From positions 478,666-542,665 of the forward strand of contig JAAOMT010000577.1 of the NCBI GenBank assembly GCA_016748015.1: a stretch of DNA of 64,000 nt, written 5' to 3'. This document shows, piece after piece, positions 24,361 to 35,990 of the stretch. The translations under genes were made by a program, and so were the position numbers. Source of the stretch: Geosiphon pyriformis (lineage: Eukaryota > Glomeromycota > Glomeromycetes > Archaeosporales > Geosiphonaceae). Within the stretch, counting starts at the first letter, position 1, and each line of letters opens with the position of its first letter. The notes below the pieces were generated by a model. The model did not search any database. It was not told the origin of the DNA and saw nothing but the letters and a program-made list of their open reading frames with translations.

Positions 24361-25262
24361 TATTACTTATAGAAAAGAGCACAAAAAAAATAGTAAGAAA
24401 AACAGATAAGAAAAATAGGCCAATAAAAGAATAGTATTGAGCACATAAACATATTGCTGGTAAATTATGGCATATTGTTTAGCAATATGAGCAATGTGAG
24501 CAATATTAATAGATTAGAGCACATTGCTTAAGAAATTATAACACATTACTTATGAATGTATGAGATTTTATAAAACATTAATTATATATATAGTGAAAGT
24601 ATTAGAAGCAGAAAAGACAGAATTCACAACTAAAACATAATTAGAATTTCTGATTAAGAAATACAGTTAGAAACAGTTCAAAATTTACATTATATATCAA
24701 TAAATTATTAATTATCTCTTGAATTTATGTTATTAATACTTGATTAAAGAATATTAATTAATATCTCATGTTGATAGAATTTAATACTTAATCATACTAG
24801 AATAATAGTTTTTAATCATGGCTATTAATAGAATACTAATTTTTTTTTCTTTTATTTTCTTTTATTTTTGTTTCATTAATTTACTAACTGATTAATAAAA
24901 ATTAATGTACAGAGTACTGATATTAGAATATAGCACTAGTAAAAAAATTAGGAATAAGAGTAGACACTCATAATTGAAGATAGCTTACCAGAAAATACTG
25001 ATTATTAAGCTGAGAAAGAAATTGATAGAATATAAATATTCTGGAAAGCAACAGATAACAAAGCATACCAACTAGAAAGTTGGAAAAAACATTAAAAATA
25101 TTACCAAAAGATATTACTATTGAATCTTTGTCCATTATACAAAAGACTTAACCAAAACCTTCAGATATGAAAACCTTTAGATATTACTTATTATATTACT
25201 TATTAAGCACTAAGTTACAGATTTATTATTTGTATCAACACTCCAAATAATTACTTGTAACA
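24361..25262 (+). repeat. 3' LTR of element B
   Basis: 902 bp, begins TATTA (TG to TA transition) and ends TAACA. It matches 15238-16238 throughout, with many transition differences and fewer tandem units. Sequence after it (25263 onward) is the minus-strand Gag/protease part of element A. Confidence 0.85.
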
Positions 25263-27471
25263 GCAGTAATAATTTGAACAGTAGCTATATAATCTATTTG
25301 ATGATCTAATTGATCTATAAATTGTTTTATGATTATATTATTTGCAAATTCACTATCAAGTATCAATTTAATGTTTATTTTCCCTATTTTAGCATTGGTG
25401 TATATTACCATAATTAATTTGTTTTAGTTAATAACAGTTTTACTGAAAAGGTCAGAGTTATTTAGGTTGTTAACATTGAATGAAAATATAGCAGCAAAGA
25501 TATTATCTTCAGTAATTATGACTAGTAGGATTGTCTTGGTAATTTGACATTGGTTCAAAGTAGAAGAATTAATTATTTTAATTACATTTTTCTTTTCTAA
25601 AAGTGTAGTGCTACAAAAATTTGAAGTTTCTATAAGACTAAGTTATAATATTTAGTTTGTATTGATCATAATAGTAAACTATTTCACTGTATTAGTTGGA
25701 ATAATCTGCTACTAGTTTGTATTTAATTGCCACTGGCATTCCTCCATCTTTGATTATAATTGATTTCTTAAGATTTAGATTGGTTGTAAGTAGGTGCTTA
25801 GTATTGAAATGTTATTGGCACTGTTGTAAATGGCTAATAGTAATTTTGAGGCATTTGTTATATGTACTGTAGTAGTTGATATTGAGATACAGAATATTGG
25901 AATCCTAAAGCTTAAAGATATCTCTGCTGTTATAAATGTTGATTTTTTCTGTTCTGGTCTGCCAACTTTTTTTAGTAGTCTTAAACAATATGTCTGGATT
26001 TCTAATAGTAGTAACAATTATGAAAATCTGATCTTTAGAGTTGTTGTTATTGTTGACCATTCTGTTGTTATTAGTATTTGTTTTTATTGTTGTCTTTTTG
26101 TTGAGATAACTGATAGGTTTTTGTGATTTTAACTAAGAATCTCTCAATTTTTTGAATTAATTTCTTACTTAATTGGGTAATTTTTGTGTTGATATCTAAA
26201 ATTTTGTTAATGGCCAAGTTAATAGCTTAAGTATGATTAGTTTTTTGTTCTGTCAACTTGAAATTACAAGCAAAAATAATTACATCTTGTAGGTTTATTG
26301 AATGACAAAGTTTTACAGATAGTAGAATACTGTTTCTTAATCCCTTAATAAATTGATTGAGGACTTGTGCTATAGTATAGTAATCTCTTTCTATTGCCAG
26401 TATCTGTCAAAAAATTTGATTAAACTGTTTAAGATAAGTAGTTACTGCTTTATAATTTTTTTGTTTTATTATACTGAATTGATTTTGTAACTAAATGAGC
26501 ATATTAAAATTACAAAAATACTGTAAAAAGACAAGTTTGAAAGCAGCAAAGTCAGTTGGTTTCTTTTCGAGACTTTAGTACCAGGAGTTTGCAATTTCTA
26601 TTAAAAAAAAGGCAGTGCTTGAATGGTTTTGGTATCATCCCAATTGTTGGTAATAATTACTTTCTCTGTTTCTACTATTCAGGTATATGTGTTATTTTCT
26701 TCACCAGAGAATTTCTCTAGTTTAGCAATATTTTAATAAGCTATTATCTAAGTAACAGAAAGTAATTTATTTGTTAATAACAAAATTTTTGATGGCAATA
26801 TACTGTATTGTTTTCCAAATACTAATGTTGGTTGCTTTTTTTTGTTATTAAGGCCAATGGGTGACAGGATGGCTGTTTTTTTGTAGGAGTGGTTGTTAAT
26901 TCTGTTAAGGGCTATACTATTGGTAGTGCTTAAAACAATGTGCTTTTACCAAGTTGGCTGGCAGTTGGAGTAAAATTCCTAAATAATAATTTATATTTTC
27001 CTAAGAATTTTGTTTAAAAATTATTATTGTGGCCCCAAAAGTACAGAATTCCAGGAGTTCTTGGAGTTTTTGTTTGTGTTTTTGTGAATTGGTTAAATAA
27101 AATATTATTTTTTGGGGCCTGATAGTATAAAAGAATGGTTGGTGAGAGAAACCTTAATTTCTTGTTAATTGTAAATTGAGTTTGTTTTTGTGTAACTGTT
27201 ATATTATCAGATTCAGACTCAAATTTTGTAAAGTCAGGCTTTACTATTTGTTTTCTTTTTACTTGAAAGTACTATTGTGCTATGTATTCTTTGATTTTTC
27301 TATTAATTATATAAAAAGTCTCAGCTATGGCTCAGATAATAGTTTTTGCTAAGTATGTCAATAATTTTTGATGAATTTGTTTTCTGAGTTTTCTTGTGTT
27401 TATTGTTTGGTCTAATAAACAGTCAATTTTGGTGTACAAATAATAACAAAAATTACTTTCTGTGATAATAG
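25263..27471 (-). mobile_element. Ty3/gypsy-like element A, leader-Gag-protease half
   Basis: On the minus strand, starting near 26720, the capsid landmarks are LAKLEKFSGEEN, ITNNWDD, NSWYQSLEKKPTDF, AAFKLVFLQYF and KAVTTYLKQFNQ, followed by an IINLAIN-like end segment near 26150. The first part of the protease runs to 25263, where element B interrupts it. The leader extends right to 27471 and is cut by the LTR of element C. This fragment keeps more sense codons than B but has several stops. Confidence 0.8.
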
Positions 27472-28372
27472 TATTACTCATAAAATATAAAAATTATATT
27501 AACATATAAATTAGCCAATCAGAAGTAAATATAATAAATAAAAAATTCCAGAATTTCTCTTAAAAAAATTGTAGAATTTCAAAATTACAGGATTCTTGTA
27601 TAAAAAATTGTGGAATTCCAGAATTGCAGAATTCTTTTCGAGGAATTACAGAATTCCAGAAATTGCAGAATTCCAGGAATTGCAAAATTCCTGGTGTAAA
27701 GAATTAAAAAATTAAGAAATTTCAATTATGTATATATAGTGGTAGCATTAAAAACAGAAAAAACAGACTTCTAAGTTTCACTTCTTAGTTAGCATTCATA
27801 CATTTACACTATTAATAAATATACTTATTAATTATATCAATTCAATTATACATTATTAACACTTTATGTTGATAGTAACTTATACTTGATCATACTGGAA
27901 CAATAGTTCTTGATTATGGCTATTAATAGGATACTAACTTAATTGCCTTGGCTTTATTTTATGCATTTTTTTTTTATTTTTTTATTTTCTTTTGTTGTTT
28001 TTTGTTGTTTACTAATTGATTAAAGATCAAGTACTGAGTTATTAACATCAAAAATAGACTAGTAAAAGATTCAAAAATAAGAGTAGTGAACTCAGAAATT
28101 AAGAATAGCTTACCAGAAGAGTATAACTGCCAAAATAAACTGGCTATTATGCTGAAAAAAGAAATTTGATAGAATTGGAATTCTGGGAGGCTACAGATAA
28201 AACAACTATTGAATCTCTGTTCATTATACAAAAACTCAAAACCAAAACCTTCAGATAAACAAACCTTTTAAAGTAACAAAACCTTTAGAGATTATTATCA
28301 TTATAGCAGCTATTAAGTACCAAGTTATAGGTTTGTTATTTGTTTTGAGATCCCATATAATTACCTGTAACA
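27472..28372 (+). repeat. 5' LTR of element C
   Basis: 901 bp from TATTACTC to TGTAACA. The downstream half matches the B LTRs well (TTCTTGATTATGGCTATTAA block near 27910, TTACCTGTAACA end). The upstream half is different and holds a cluster of GAATTC-type repeats, so B and C belong to sister subfamilies with exchanged U3 regions. Confidence 0.75.
27545..27700 (+). repeat. GAATTCC/AGAATT palindrome cluster in LTR C
   Basis: At least ten overlapping copies of the half-sites GGAATT, AGAATT and TTCCAG, several forming GAATTC palindromes, occur within 155 bp. They alternate on both strands and are followed by the downstream LTR half. An enhancer-like or hairpin role in U3 is inference. Confidence 0.65.
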
Positions 28373-28374
28373 TT

Positions 28375-28392
28375 TGGTGCTTTCTGTAAAGT
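28375..28392 (+). other. Primer-binding site of element C
   Basis: TGGTGCTTTCTGTAAAGT lies two bases after the LTR end and is complementary to a tRNA 3' end of the form ...AGCACCA. The donor tRNA is not in this window, so its identity cannot be given. Confidence 0.7.
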
Positions 28393-29099
28393 ATAATCCT
28401 ACAGAAAACCAGCACCAACAACAATTAATCAAAAGTGACAGAATTAGAAAAAATAAGAACAAACCATTTAAGATTTGCCAAATTCTTATTTCAACATTAT
28501 TGTTAACACTTGAGATTAACCAGCAATCACCTATTAGTAAAATCAGTCTTTAATTTTTATGTCAACAAAAGAATTTTTTATTTTTTAGAAGCACTAGTAG
28601 ATACTGAATCAACAAGAGAAAATTTTTACAATAAATTAATTCAAAACACCAGCTTACCAGTAATTTATAATTTCACATCAATTTTTACTAAAATCAATTG
28701 AGAAATTGAAAATCACACTCAACAAAGATATCTAATCACCTATGCAAACAAGGGCAAGAGAAAACTACAAACATCAGCAATAATATTTTAGAAAATACAA
28801 CTACCTACTTGAAAGAAAACAAGAGTTGAATTACCAACCAATCCATCTTACTACTATATACTTAGAAGTGCCATCAACATCTTATTAATAGGTGCATCCA
28901 TATTAAACATGAAAACAGCATTGACCCAACTTCTATTTTAAAGTAAATAAAAGAAAGCAGAATTATTAGAAACTTACAATATTTATTTTGAAAGATTTAA
29001 TTCATGATCACCAATGCCATTAGGATTTCAATTACTACTATCTCAACCAGATTTTGGAACTGCCAGTCTTTGAAAGATCATAGAATCAAACAAAAAGAT

Positions 29100-29987
29100 A
29101 AAAATTAGGAATTTAAGTATTAAAACTCAATTCCAGAAAACCCAGAATTTGAAACTCTGATTGTTTTAACTTAGCCAAATCAAAACAATCCAAACTTTAT
29201 AATTATTAATTAGCAGAATCTATCTTCAATAATTGTAATTGATCCACTACCAGTTGTCACATCATCTCAATAGTTACAACTATAACCACAACCACAACTT
29301 TAACCACAACTTTAACAACAACTATCAATTACACCAATAGTATTTGTTCCAATTGCAAAACTTGAAAAATTCACTAGTGAAAAAAATAATGCTCAAGCCT
29401 AAATAAATAATGTCATCAAAGCAATTATGGCTAATAATTGAAATAATAACAGAGCCTTTTAGACAATTCCATATTTTTTACAAGATACTACTAACTTGTG
29501 GTATTAAAGCTTGGCCCAAAAACCTCAAACATTTGATGTATTCAAACTGAAATTTCTAAGATATTTTAGTAATAATAACAGTATCAATTGCCTAGCCAAT
29601 GTTTTTATTACTATTAAACAAGGAAATACTGAAGCAGTTACCATATACTTAGGACGTTTTCATCAGAATCTACACCAAATCTGAGCAATTGATGCAGCCT
29701 ACTTTACAGAATCCCAAATTTTGAATCAATTTATCTGTAGTTTGCACAGTAGCCTTCTCCAATGCATATGTTCATTACATTTAGCTGATTTTCAAGCCAC
29801 TATTACCTATGTCAGAGACTTTAAATTAGCTGAACTCGAAGTTAACCATGCCCAGACTGTAAATTTAATAATAAATAGATCATCTGAATTGGATTTTAAG
29901 CTAAAACAATTTAATAATTTGATCAATCAAGAAATTGAAGGGTACTTAGCTAACAGCAATCAAGCAATTTATCAACTGTCACAATGA
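29100..29987 (+). pseudogene. Gag of element C (broken)
   Basis: A Gln-rich region at 29270-29325 precedes PIAKLEKFTSEKN, then VIKAIMANN, TFDVFKLKFLRYFSNNNS, NTEAVTIYLGRFHQNL and finally an 88-residue open stretch at 29721-29987 ending IYQLSQ. One frame is used throughout, and stops occur where the family has Trp or Gln. It is the particle protein. Confidence 0.8.
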
Positions 29988-30067
29988 CACAATAGTCAAA
30001 AAAACTCAGATTAGGCCTGAAATTAGTTGTATCTATTATCAGCAATCAATCAACAGTGACAAATAGA

Positions 30068-30118
30068 AACACATAGCTGCCACTATTGTGGTAGACAAGA
30101 TTATTTAAAAATTGACTG
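30068..30118 (+). pseudogene. Zinc knuckle of element C, His lost
   Basis: Reads CHYCGRQDYLKIDC, i.e. CX2CX4YX4C. The zinc-binding His has become Tyr, as in element B and in two LINE copies. No stop is present inside the motif here. Confidence 0.65.
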
Positions 30119-30619
30119 CCATATTTGCTTAAATAACTAATGATTGAGAAATCAATACCAAAATCCCAATTGCTGATTTCAAGTTCCAAATCAGTATCTG
30201 AATCAAAATCACTATCAAACTTATTACATATAAATGACATAGCAGCTAATTTACTAATCTCTAATTTATCAAATTCCAGCACCAATTATTTATTAACCAC
30301 AGCTGTAAATAATATATCAACCACAACAAATCCAAAACCTGCCACAAATTTTAACTTAGATGTCACCCAGAAATTAAAGACCAAAAACCATTGAACAAAA
30401 CTAGAAATCAGTAATAATTATTCATTAACCAATTTTCAGTTTTTTCAACCAAGCATTAGGATTATGTTTACGTAATTTGGAGATGAGTTATACTCAAAAC
30501 CTGAATTCCCAGAACTACTTAAGTCTTTTGATCACCCCAAAAAATGCCCAATACAATAACCTGGAACCTAATCAATAGCAGCCACTTACCAACAATATTC
30601 CACCAACAACTATTACTGA

Positions 30620-31090
30620 AAACAAATTCCTTACAGTAATTTTTTTCTTCAAAATAAAAGAATCAACTATTACATTATTATTTAATGAAGTTACTCTTAA
30701 CACAAAGCCTATTACAGCAATATATATGAATGCCAAAGTTAATGGTTATCTTATTAAACTAATATTAAATAGTGGTTTAGCAGACAACATAATTACATAA
30801 CAACTCATGAACCAGCTAGATTACTGAATTGATTACACTGCTAGTGTCAAAATTATCACTGCTAATAGAGCTACCAAAACTCTAATTGGTGAAATTAATG
30901 ACTTCCTATTTGAAGTTAATGGTATCACTATACCCATCAAAGTATTAGTAATAGAAGCTACTCAATACTAAGTCCTTATTGGTAATAACTGGCTGATAAA
31001 GACCAATGCTGTACTCAATTAGACCACTCAAGAATTGCAATTCAGCCAAAATGGCCAGCACACATGAGTACTAGCAACTTGCAGTCACTT
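30620..31090 (+). pseudogene. Aspartic protease region of element C (broken)
   Basis: The active-site triad codons at 30768-30776 read N-S-G, an Asp-to-Asn change from DSG. Downstream are ADNIIT, TITANRATKTLIGEIND-like codons, then VLVIEATQY followed by a TAA and VLIGNNWLIKTN. The order matches element B. Confidence 0.7.
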
Positions 31091-31329
31091 TAAACCTACA
31101 AATCTGCCAGCACCACTAATTAACATCAAAAAAGAAGTAAACAAACCTATCTAAAAAGCCTACCAAGTCTTGTAGATTGACATTAACCACAATAAACTGT
31201 CACTAGTACTCTCTTGGAATGACAAGAAAAAAAGGAAAGAAGAAGATAAACCCAAAAAAACCACAGCTGCTAAAGAAATAACTAGTGGCTAGGAAAGATT
31301 ATACTTACACAAACTTATCAAAAAACCAC

Positions 31330-31910
31330 TATATATCTTACTCAGATACAAGAACTGTAGAAAAAAGCTGTCTTCTATGGGAGCATAGATTGCATCAAAT
31401 AAAGACTATTGGACATATATGCATTATTACTCTAAGCCATGCCACAGAAAATACTACAGATATCCAAAACAACAAGAAAAATAGGACAATAAATGATGTT
31501 TTGCTTGTGAAGAAACCCTACTTAACAAAATAATATGAAATGACATTTCTGGTTGAGAAGAAATATGTAATGCATTGTGCCAGTACACAATCCTTATAAG
31601 CAATTGGATTGGTTGTAGAACATCTATCAATATAACATGGTGTCAAGCAATTTCTCACTTAAATAGATACTCATATGACAAGAACAAAATCTGGTAAATA
31701 GTGAATGCCAAAATAGAAGGCACTTTACCCAGTAAGATCTTGAAAATAAAAAACAATATACCAGAACCAGTTAAAGTTGTTCTCATTTCCAACTCAGACA
31801 TATTTTTGAATATTGAAGCAGATTCAGAAAAGTTCTATAAACACTACCAGAATTTAGCACTCACAAAAAAAGAGCAGAAACAGCATTTAGAACAACTAAA
31901 CACTTAACTA
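31330..31910 (+). pseudogene. Zinc-ribbon and linker region of element C Pol
   Basis: NCRKKLSSMGA at 31355-31390 begins the CxxC segment seen in A and B. A second linker at 31701-31907 is open: AKIEGTLPSKILKIKNN, then PVKVVLISNSDIFL and EKFYKHYQNLALTKKEQ. It resembles a conserved linker before the dUTPase. No function is recognised. Frames shift between the two blocks. Confidence 0.55.
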
Positions 31911-32219
31911 TGTAACTATTGTTTGATCTCATGTGACTTCCAATATTGTAATTAGTATAACCTTATTTACAATCTACTAATACACATAATCTACATAATT
32001 TCCAAAGAGGAAGAACCAATTAGCAATTGTATATTAGAATCAAAATTGACATTTAATCCTGATTCAAATTTCAATTACAATGACAACAATAGATCCAGCT
32101 CTGTTTAAAATGACAATAATAACAACAATAATTTGGACTCTGATTAAAACTTAAAACAATATATTGTACTTTTTGATCTCTCTAAGAAGCAAAAACTTAA
32201 ATGGTTCAGTAATAATAAT

Positions 32220-32640
32220 AAAGGTATTATGCCAGAATGTACACATAATACTTATGTAGGGTTTGATCTAAGATATCCAAGAAAAAATGCCATTAAATTA
32301 GAACCACATTTATGTCCTTGTATTGATCTAAAAGTAGCACTGAAAATTTCAGCAACAATAATAGTTTAATTAGCATCTAAGAATAGTTTAGCAAAAAAAA
32401 GAATTAATATTAGAGGGAAAATAATTGATACAGGATATGTAGGAAATATTATTGCAATGTTATAAAATAATTCAGAAAAAACTTATATCATAAAGCCAAA
32501 TGAAAAAATAGCACAGGCAATATTCTTGTCTTTGGTTAAAGTGGCTTAGTTAGTATCAGTAAAAAATAAGGAAAAATTAGAGATTACAGCTAAAAAGATT
32601 AGTAAATTCGGATCTACAAGTAGAATAGATGTACTGATTA
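32220..32640 (+). pseudogene. dUTPase-like domain of element C
   Basis: The clearest of the three. Motif 1 near 32250-32275 reads VGFDLRYP (family form with an Asp-Ala-Gly before FDL). Motif 2 near 32371-32410 reads LASKNSLAKKRINIRG. Motif 3 at 32412-32455 reads KIIDTGYVGNIIAML with the catalytic Asp in place. Motif 4 at 32500-32525 reads NEKIAQAIF. Motif 5 at 32590-32630 reads AKKISKFGSTSRID. All five motifs occur in order over about 130 residues, the usual length. Trimeric dUTPases hydrolyse dUTP and so keep uracil out of new DNA. The position between linker and RT makes it part of the Pol polyprotein. Two stops (near 32369 and 32463) interrupt it. Confidence 0.8.
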
Positions 32641-32642
32641 AT

Positions 32643-33014
32643 ATGGGAAAGAAAAAAATTATTGACAAGAAAGAAATTATTTTTACTTGTCAATCAGTTT
32701 CTATCTCATCATATGACAAATATATATTAATAGTAGAAAGAAAAGTGAAAGATCAATTACAGATTTTTAAAGCCAAGCCAACTATTTGCAAATCAGGGAA
32801 AATTGGGCTTACCAATTTTTACATACCAGTTAAGAACAACAATTACATTAAAATTCCCATCTACAATACAATTAGAGATTTTATAGAAATAACAAAAAGA
32901 ACCATCATCAAATACTTAACCACTAAAGTTGAAAAGCAACCACCAAACTCTATTCCAGATTTTCTACAACTATGTAGATATGTGGATATCACATCACAAA
33001 CAATCTATGAATGA
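32643..33014 (+). pseudogene. Post-dUTPase segment of element C Pol
   Basis: A 123-residue open stretch: KKEIIFTCQSVSISSYDKYI, LQIFKAKPTICKSGKIGLTN, YIKIPIYNTIRDFIEI and NSIPDFLQLCRYVDITSQ. Homologous codons follow the dUTPase in B (20450-20810). It joins dUTPase to RT and may form the start of the RT region. No catalytic motif is seen in it. Confidence 0.6.
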
Positions 33015-33249
33015 GAAAAATGTTATTTGCTCTAACCAAAACAATTAAAGCAAATAAACTTAGAAAACTTGAATTCACTTTAACAAATACAACTTAAAAT
33101 ATTATTCAATAATTTTACTGACATCTTTGCCAGTAAGAATGAATTTGACAGAACTAATATTATCTAACACCAAATCAAGACAGAAGATACAATACCAATT
33201 AAACAACAAGCATATCAGGTACCACCAGCAAGCCATGAAATCATACAAT

Positions 33250-33950
33250 AAAAAATAAACCAGATATTAGACAACAGGTTAATTCAACTATCAATAAATC
33301 TATGGTCTTTACCAGTTGTATTGATCTGAAAAAAAATTGGAAAATTTTGATTTTGTGTGGATTACTGAAAACTAATAAAATAACAAAAAAAGATAGCTAT
33401 TCAACTTCAAAGATCCAAAAATTCTTTGATGCATTTGGAAAAAAAAAATGGTTCTCAATATTAGATTTGAATAGTAATTACTGGCAAGTAGCTATAAAAC
33501 CAAAAGATAAGAAAAAAACAGTGTTTACAACCTAAAAAAAAAATTTTGAATTCAATATTATACTTTTTGGCTTAATGAATACTCCAGCCATCTTCCAATA
33601 GCTAATAAAAATTGTTTATAAAAGACTATTATAAAAATCAGTAGTTGTGTATTTAGATGACACCAATGTATTTTTAAAAACATTTGATAATTATTTTCAT
33701 CATCTACAACAAGTGTTTAAAAGACTGAGACAAATAAAACTAAAGTTAAATACCACCAAGTGCTTTTTTGGAAAAACAAAGTTGAAATTTTTGGGACATG
33801 TAGTAAGCAAAGACAGAATTAAAACAAATCCAGATAAAATAAAGATAGTAAAGAACTTTTTAGTACTAACAAACTTGATGAAACTAAGAGCATTTTTGAA
33901 ATTTGCTGGATATTACCAGTGTTTTATCAAAGACTTTTACAAATGAAAGA
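33250..33950 (+). pseudogene. Reverse transcriptase of element C (truncated)
   Basis: Open stretches at 33302-33535 and 33647-33946 give KKWFSILDLNSNYWQVAI, then YLDD at about 33651-33662 (intact polymerase box), CFFGKTKLKFLGHVVSKD and LRAFLKFAGYYQCFIKDF. The frame ends at a stop in the connection region and all homology to Pol ends there. The truncation point marks the right end of the LTR-element nest. Confidence 0.85.
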
Positions 33951-35990
33951 AAGAAGTTTTTTTTATGCTTCCCAAATTAACAAGTCTTTAAAACTATTTT
34001 TCTTAAACAATTTATAAATAATAATACTTTAATTACTTTTTATAATTAAATAAAAACTAATTGAATTTGTTATAATTTATATTAAAAAGTTTAACAAACT
34101 TTTCAGAAAAATTTGTCAATTAAAAACAAATACTTATTACTTTAATGCTTAATTTTTAATTAATTCATTACTAAACTTAAATACAAACTTATTAAAAAAG
34201 TTTATTTACATGCTTTAACAAATTTAATTATTGTTATTATATATATATAAAATATAAAATAATAATAAAAAAATAAAACACACTAAATTTGTTAATTTAA
34301 CTATAAGCAATCTTAGTTTAACAGCTAAAAAAATTGATCAACTTATCAAAAAAGTTGAAACTTATTTTGCTAATTAATAATAAAAGTACAAATTATTATA
34401 ATAAAAAAATTAAAAAAATTTATTTTTATTTAATAATAATTAAATTTTAAATTCAAGTTTTTATTATTATAAAATTCTAAAATACTAAAAATATGATTGC
34501 TAAAAACTACAAAAAAATTAACAATAAGAGAATAATTTATATTATTTTTTTTAATAGCAAATAATTATATAATTTATTATTATCTGCTTATTATTTACTA
34601 AAATTACAACTTACTTATTATTAATCTGTTTTATTATAATCATAATACTATTAATAATTTTTAATACAAAATACTTAAGTATTTATTTTTATTTTTAGAT
34701 GTAAATTTTATTAGATTTATATATAAGTAATTAAAATTGAATTCTAATATAACTAAATTTATTTAGAATTTAATATTATTAGTTTAGTTTTTTATAAAGC
34801 CTAAAAAATTTATTATGCCAAGAAATTTCAGAATTTTTACAAAATTAAATTTTAATAAATTAATTTGGCAATTGATAAACACATAGAAAATTTTATAAAT
34901 TATAAAAATAGTATAATATATAGTATTTTAAAATATTTTTTTTGCAAAATAGTATTAAATTATTTAATTATTAAAAGTAAATTTGTTTTGGTTTTTAACA
35001 AAATTAAATTATTAGTGAATTCTATAATATTAAAATAGATTAAAAATTAAATTATTTTTAATAAAATCTTTTCTTTATAATTTCAACAATATATGTTATT
35101 GAATTTTGTTAATAATAATGTTTTTTTAAGTATAATAAATAAGATTTTTATAAATAAGCTTTTTATAGTAATAAAATTATTCTTTATTAACAAAATAACA
35201 AGACTTTTTAGTATTTTTAATAAACTTTAACAATATATTAATATGAGGATTTTGGATTTTTTTTGGTTTTGTTAAATTTTTATTTAATTTTAAAATTAAT
35301 ATTTATTTAATAAAAACATATATAAATTTTTTTTATTTAATTTAACAAGTACAGTTTATTTATTATCTAATATACAAAAACAAACTAAGTAAATCTAATT
35401 AAACATAACTTATATACTTACTATATATAACTAGTCATTTAGACTAATCAAAACAATACTATATATTTGTACAAATCTTTATACTATTATCTATATCTAA
35501 AATAACAAACATATCTTATACAAACCAAAATTAACAGCAAACAATTCAATAATACCAAGTAAATAAACTATTTTAGCTAACAAATAACCAAACTGGTTAT
35601 AAAAAATAATAAATAAAATTTTATTATTATTAACTAAGCCATTTTTTTTTATATTTGCTCTAAACTTTAACCTAAATATCTTCAACTTTTTGCAATGTTT
35701 TTTAACCAAATAGTAAACAAAATCAATTACTATTAATATAGCTTTCTCTCTATTATTAAAAACTGTTACTATTTCATTAATTTACTCTCTAAAAACAAAA
35801 TTCTTATACAAAATTGTGTACAACCCAATATTAAAAACACCCAAAAAAAGAGCATACAACACTAATAAAGACAATAAAAAGCAACTCACTACCAAAAACT
35901 TTCTATAAATTTTAATAATTTTTAAATTATATGATTGAAATAAAATCTTAATAAATACTTATTTTATAGTATTAATTGAAACTGTTTGTA
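33951..35990. mobile_element. Mosaic of decayed LINE fragments on both strands
   Basis: Positions 34290-34385 (+) follow the coiled C-terminal part of LINE ORF1 (copy 2, 46240-46330). Positions 35110-35240 (+) follow the LLFFKFLSSLQRYGIAF segment before RNase H. Positions 35390-35900 (-) follow the 3' UTR and ORF2 C-terminus in reverse. The remainder is A/T-rich with no firm match. Fragment limits are approximate. No coding capacity is left. Confidence 0.55.

Larger units (their letters stand above)
15238..25262 (+). mobile_element. Ty3/gypsy-like element B, complete but decayed
   Basis: 10,025 bp bounded by two direct LTRs, with a primer-binding site after the 5' LTR and a polypurine tract before the 3' LTR. 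Coding order is Gag, knuckle, protease, zinc ribbon, dUTPase, RT, RNase H, integrase, extra frame. Every domain is interrupted by stops, mainly TAG and TAA at sites expected to be Trp or Gln. It is inserted in the protease region of element A in opposite orientation. No clear target duplication is seen: the flanks read TATGG on the left and GCAGT on the right. Confidence 0.9.
27472..33950 (+). mobile_element. Ty3/gypsy-like element C, 3' truncated
   Basis: 5' LTR, primer site, Gag, knuckle, protease, zinc ribbon, dUTPase and the first two thirds of RT are present in order. The homology ends near 33950, inside RT. RNase H, integrase and the 3' LTR are missing. It sits in the leader of element A, so the right flank of A is also lost. 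This is the least decayed of the three at key sites: RT keeps YLDD and dUTPase keeps the motif 3 Asp. Confidence 0.85.
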
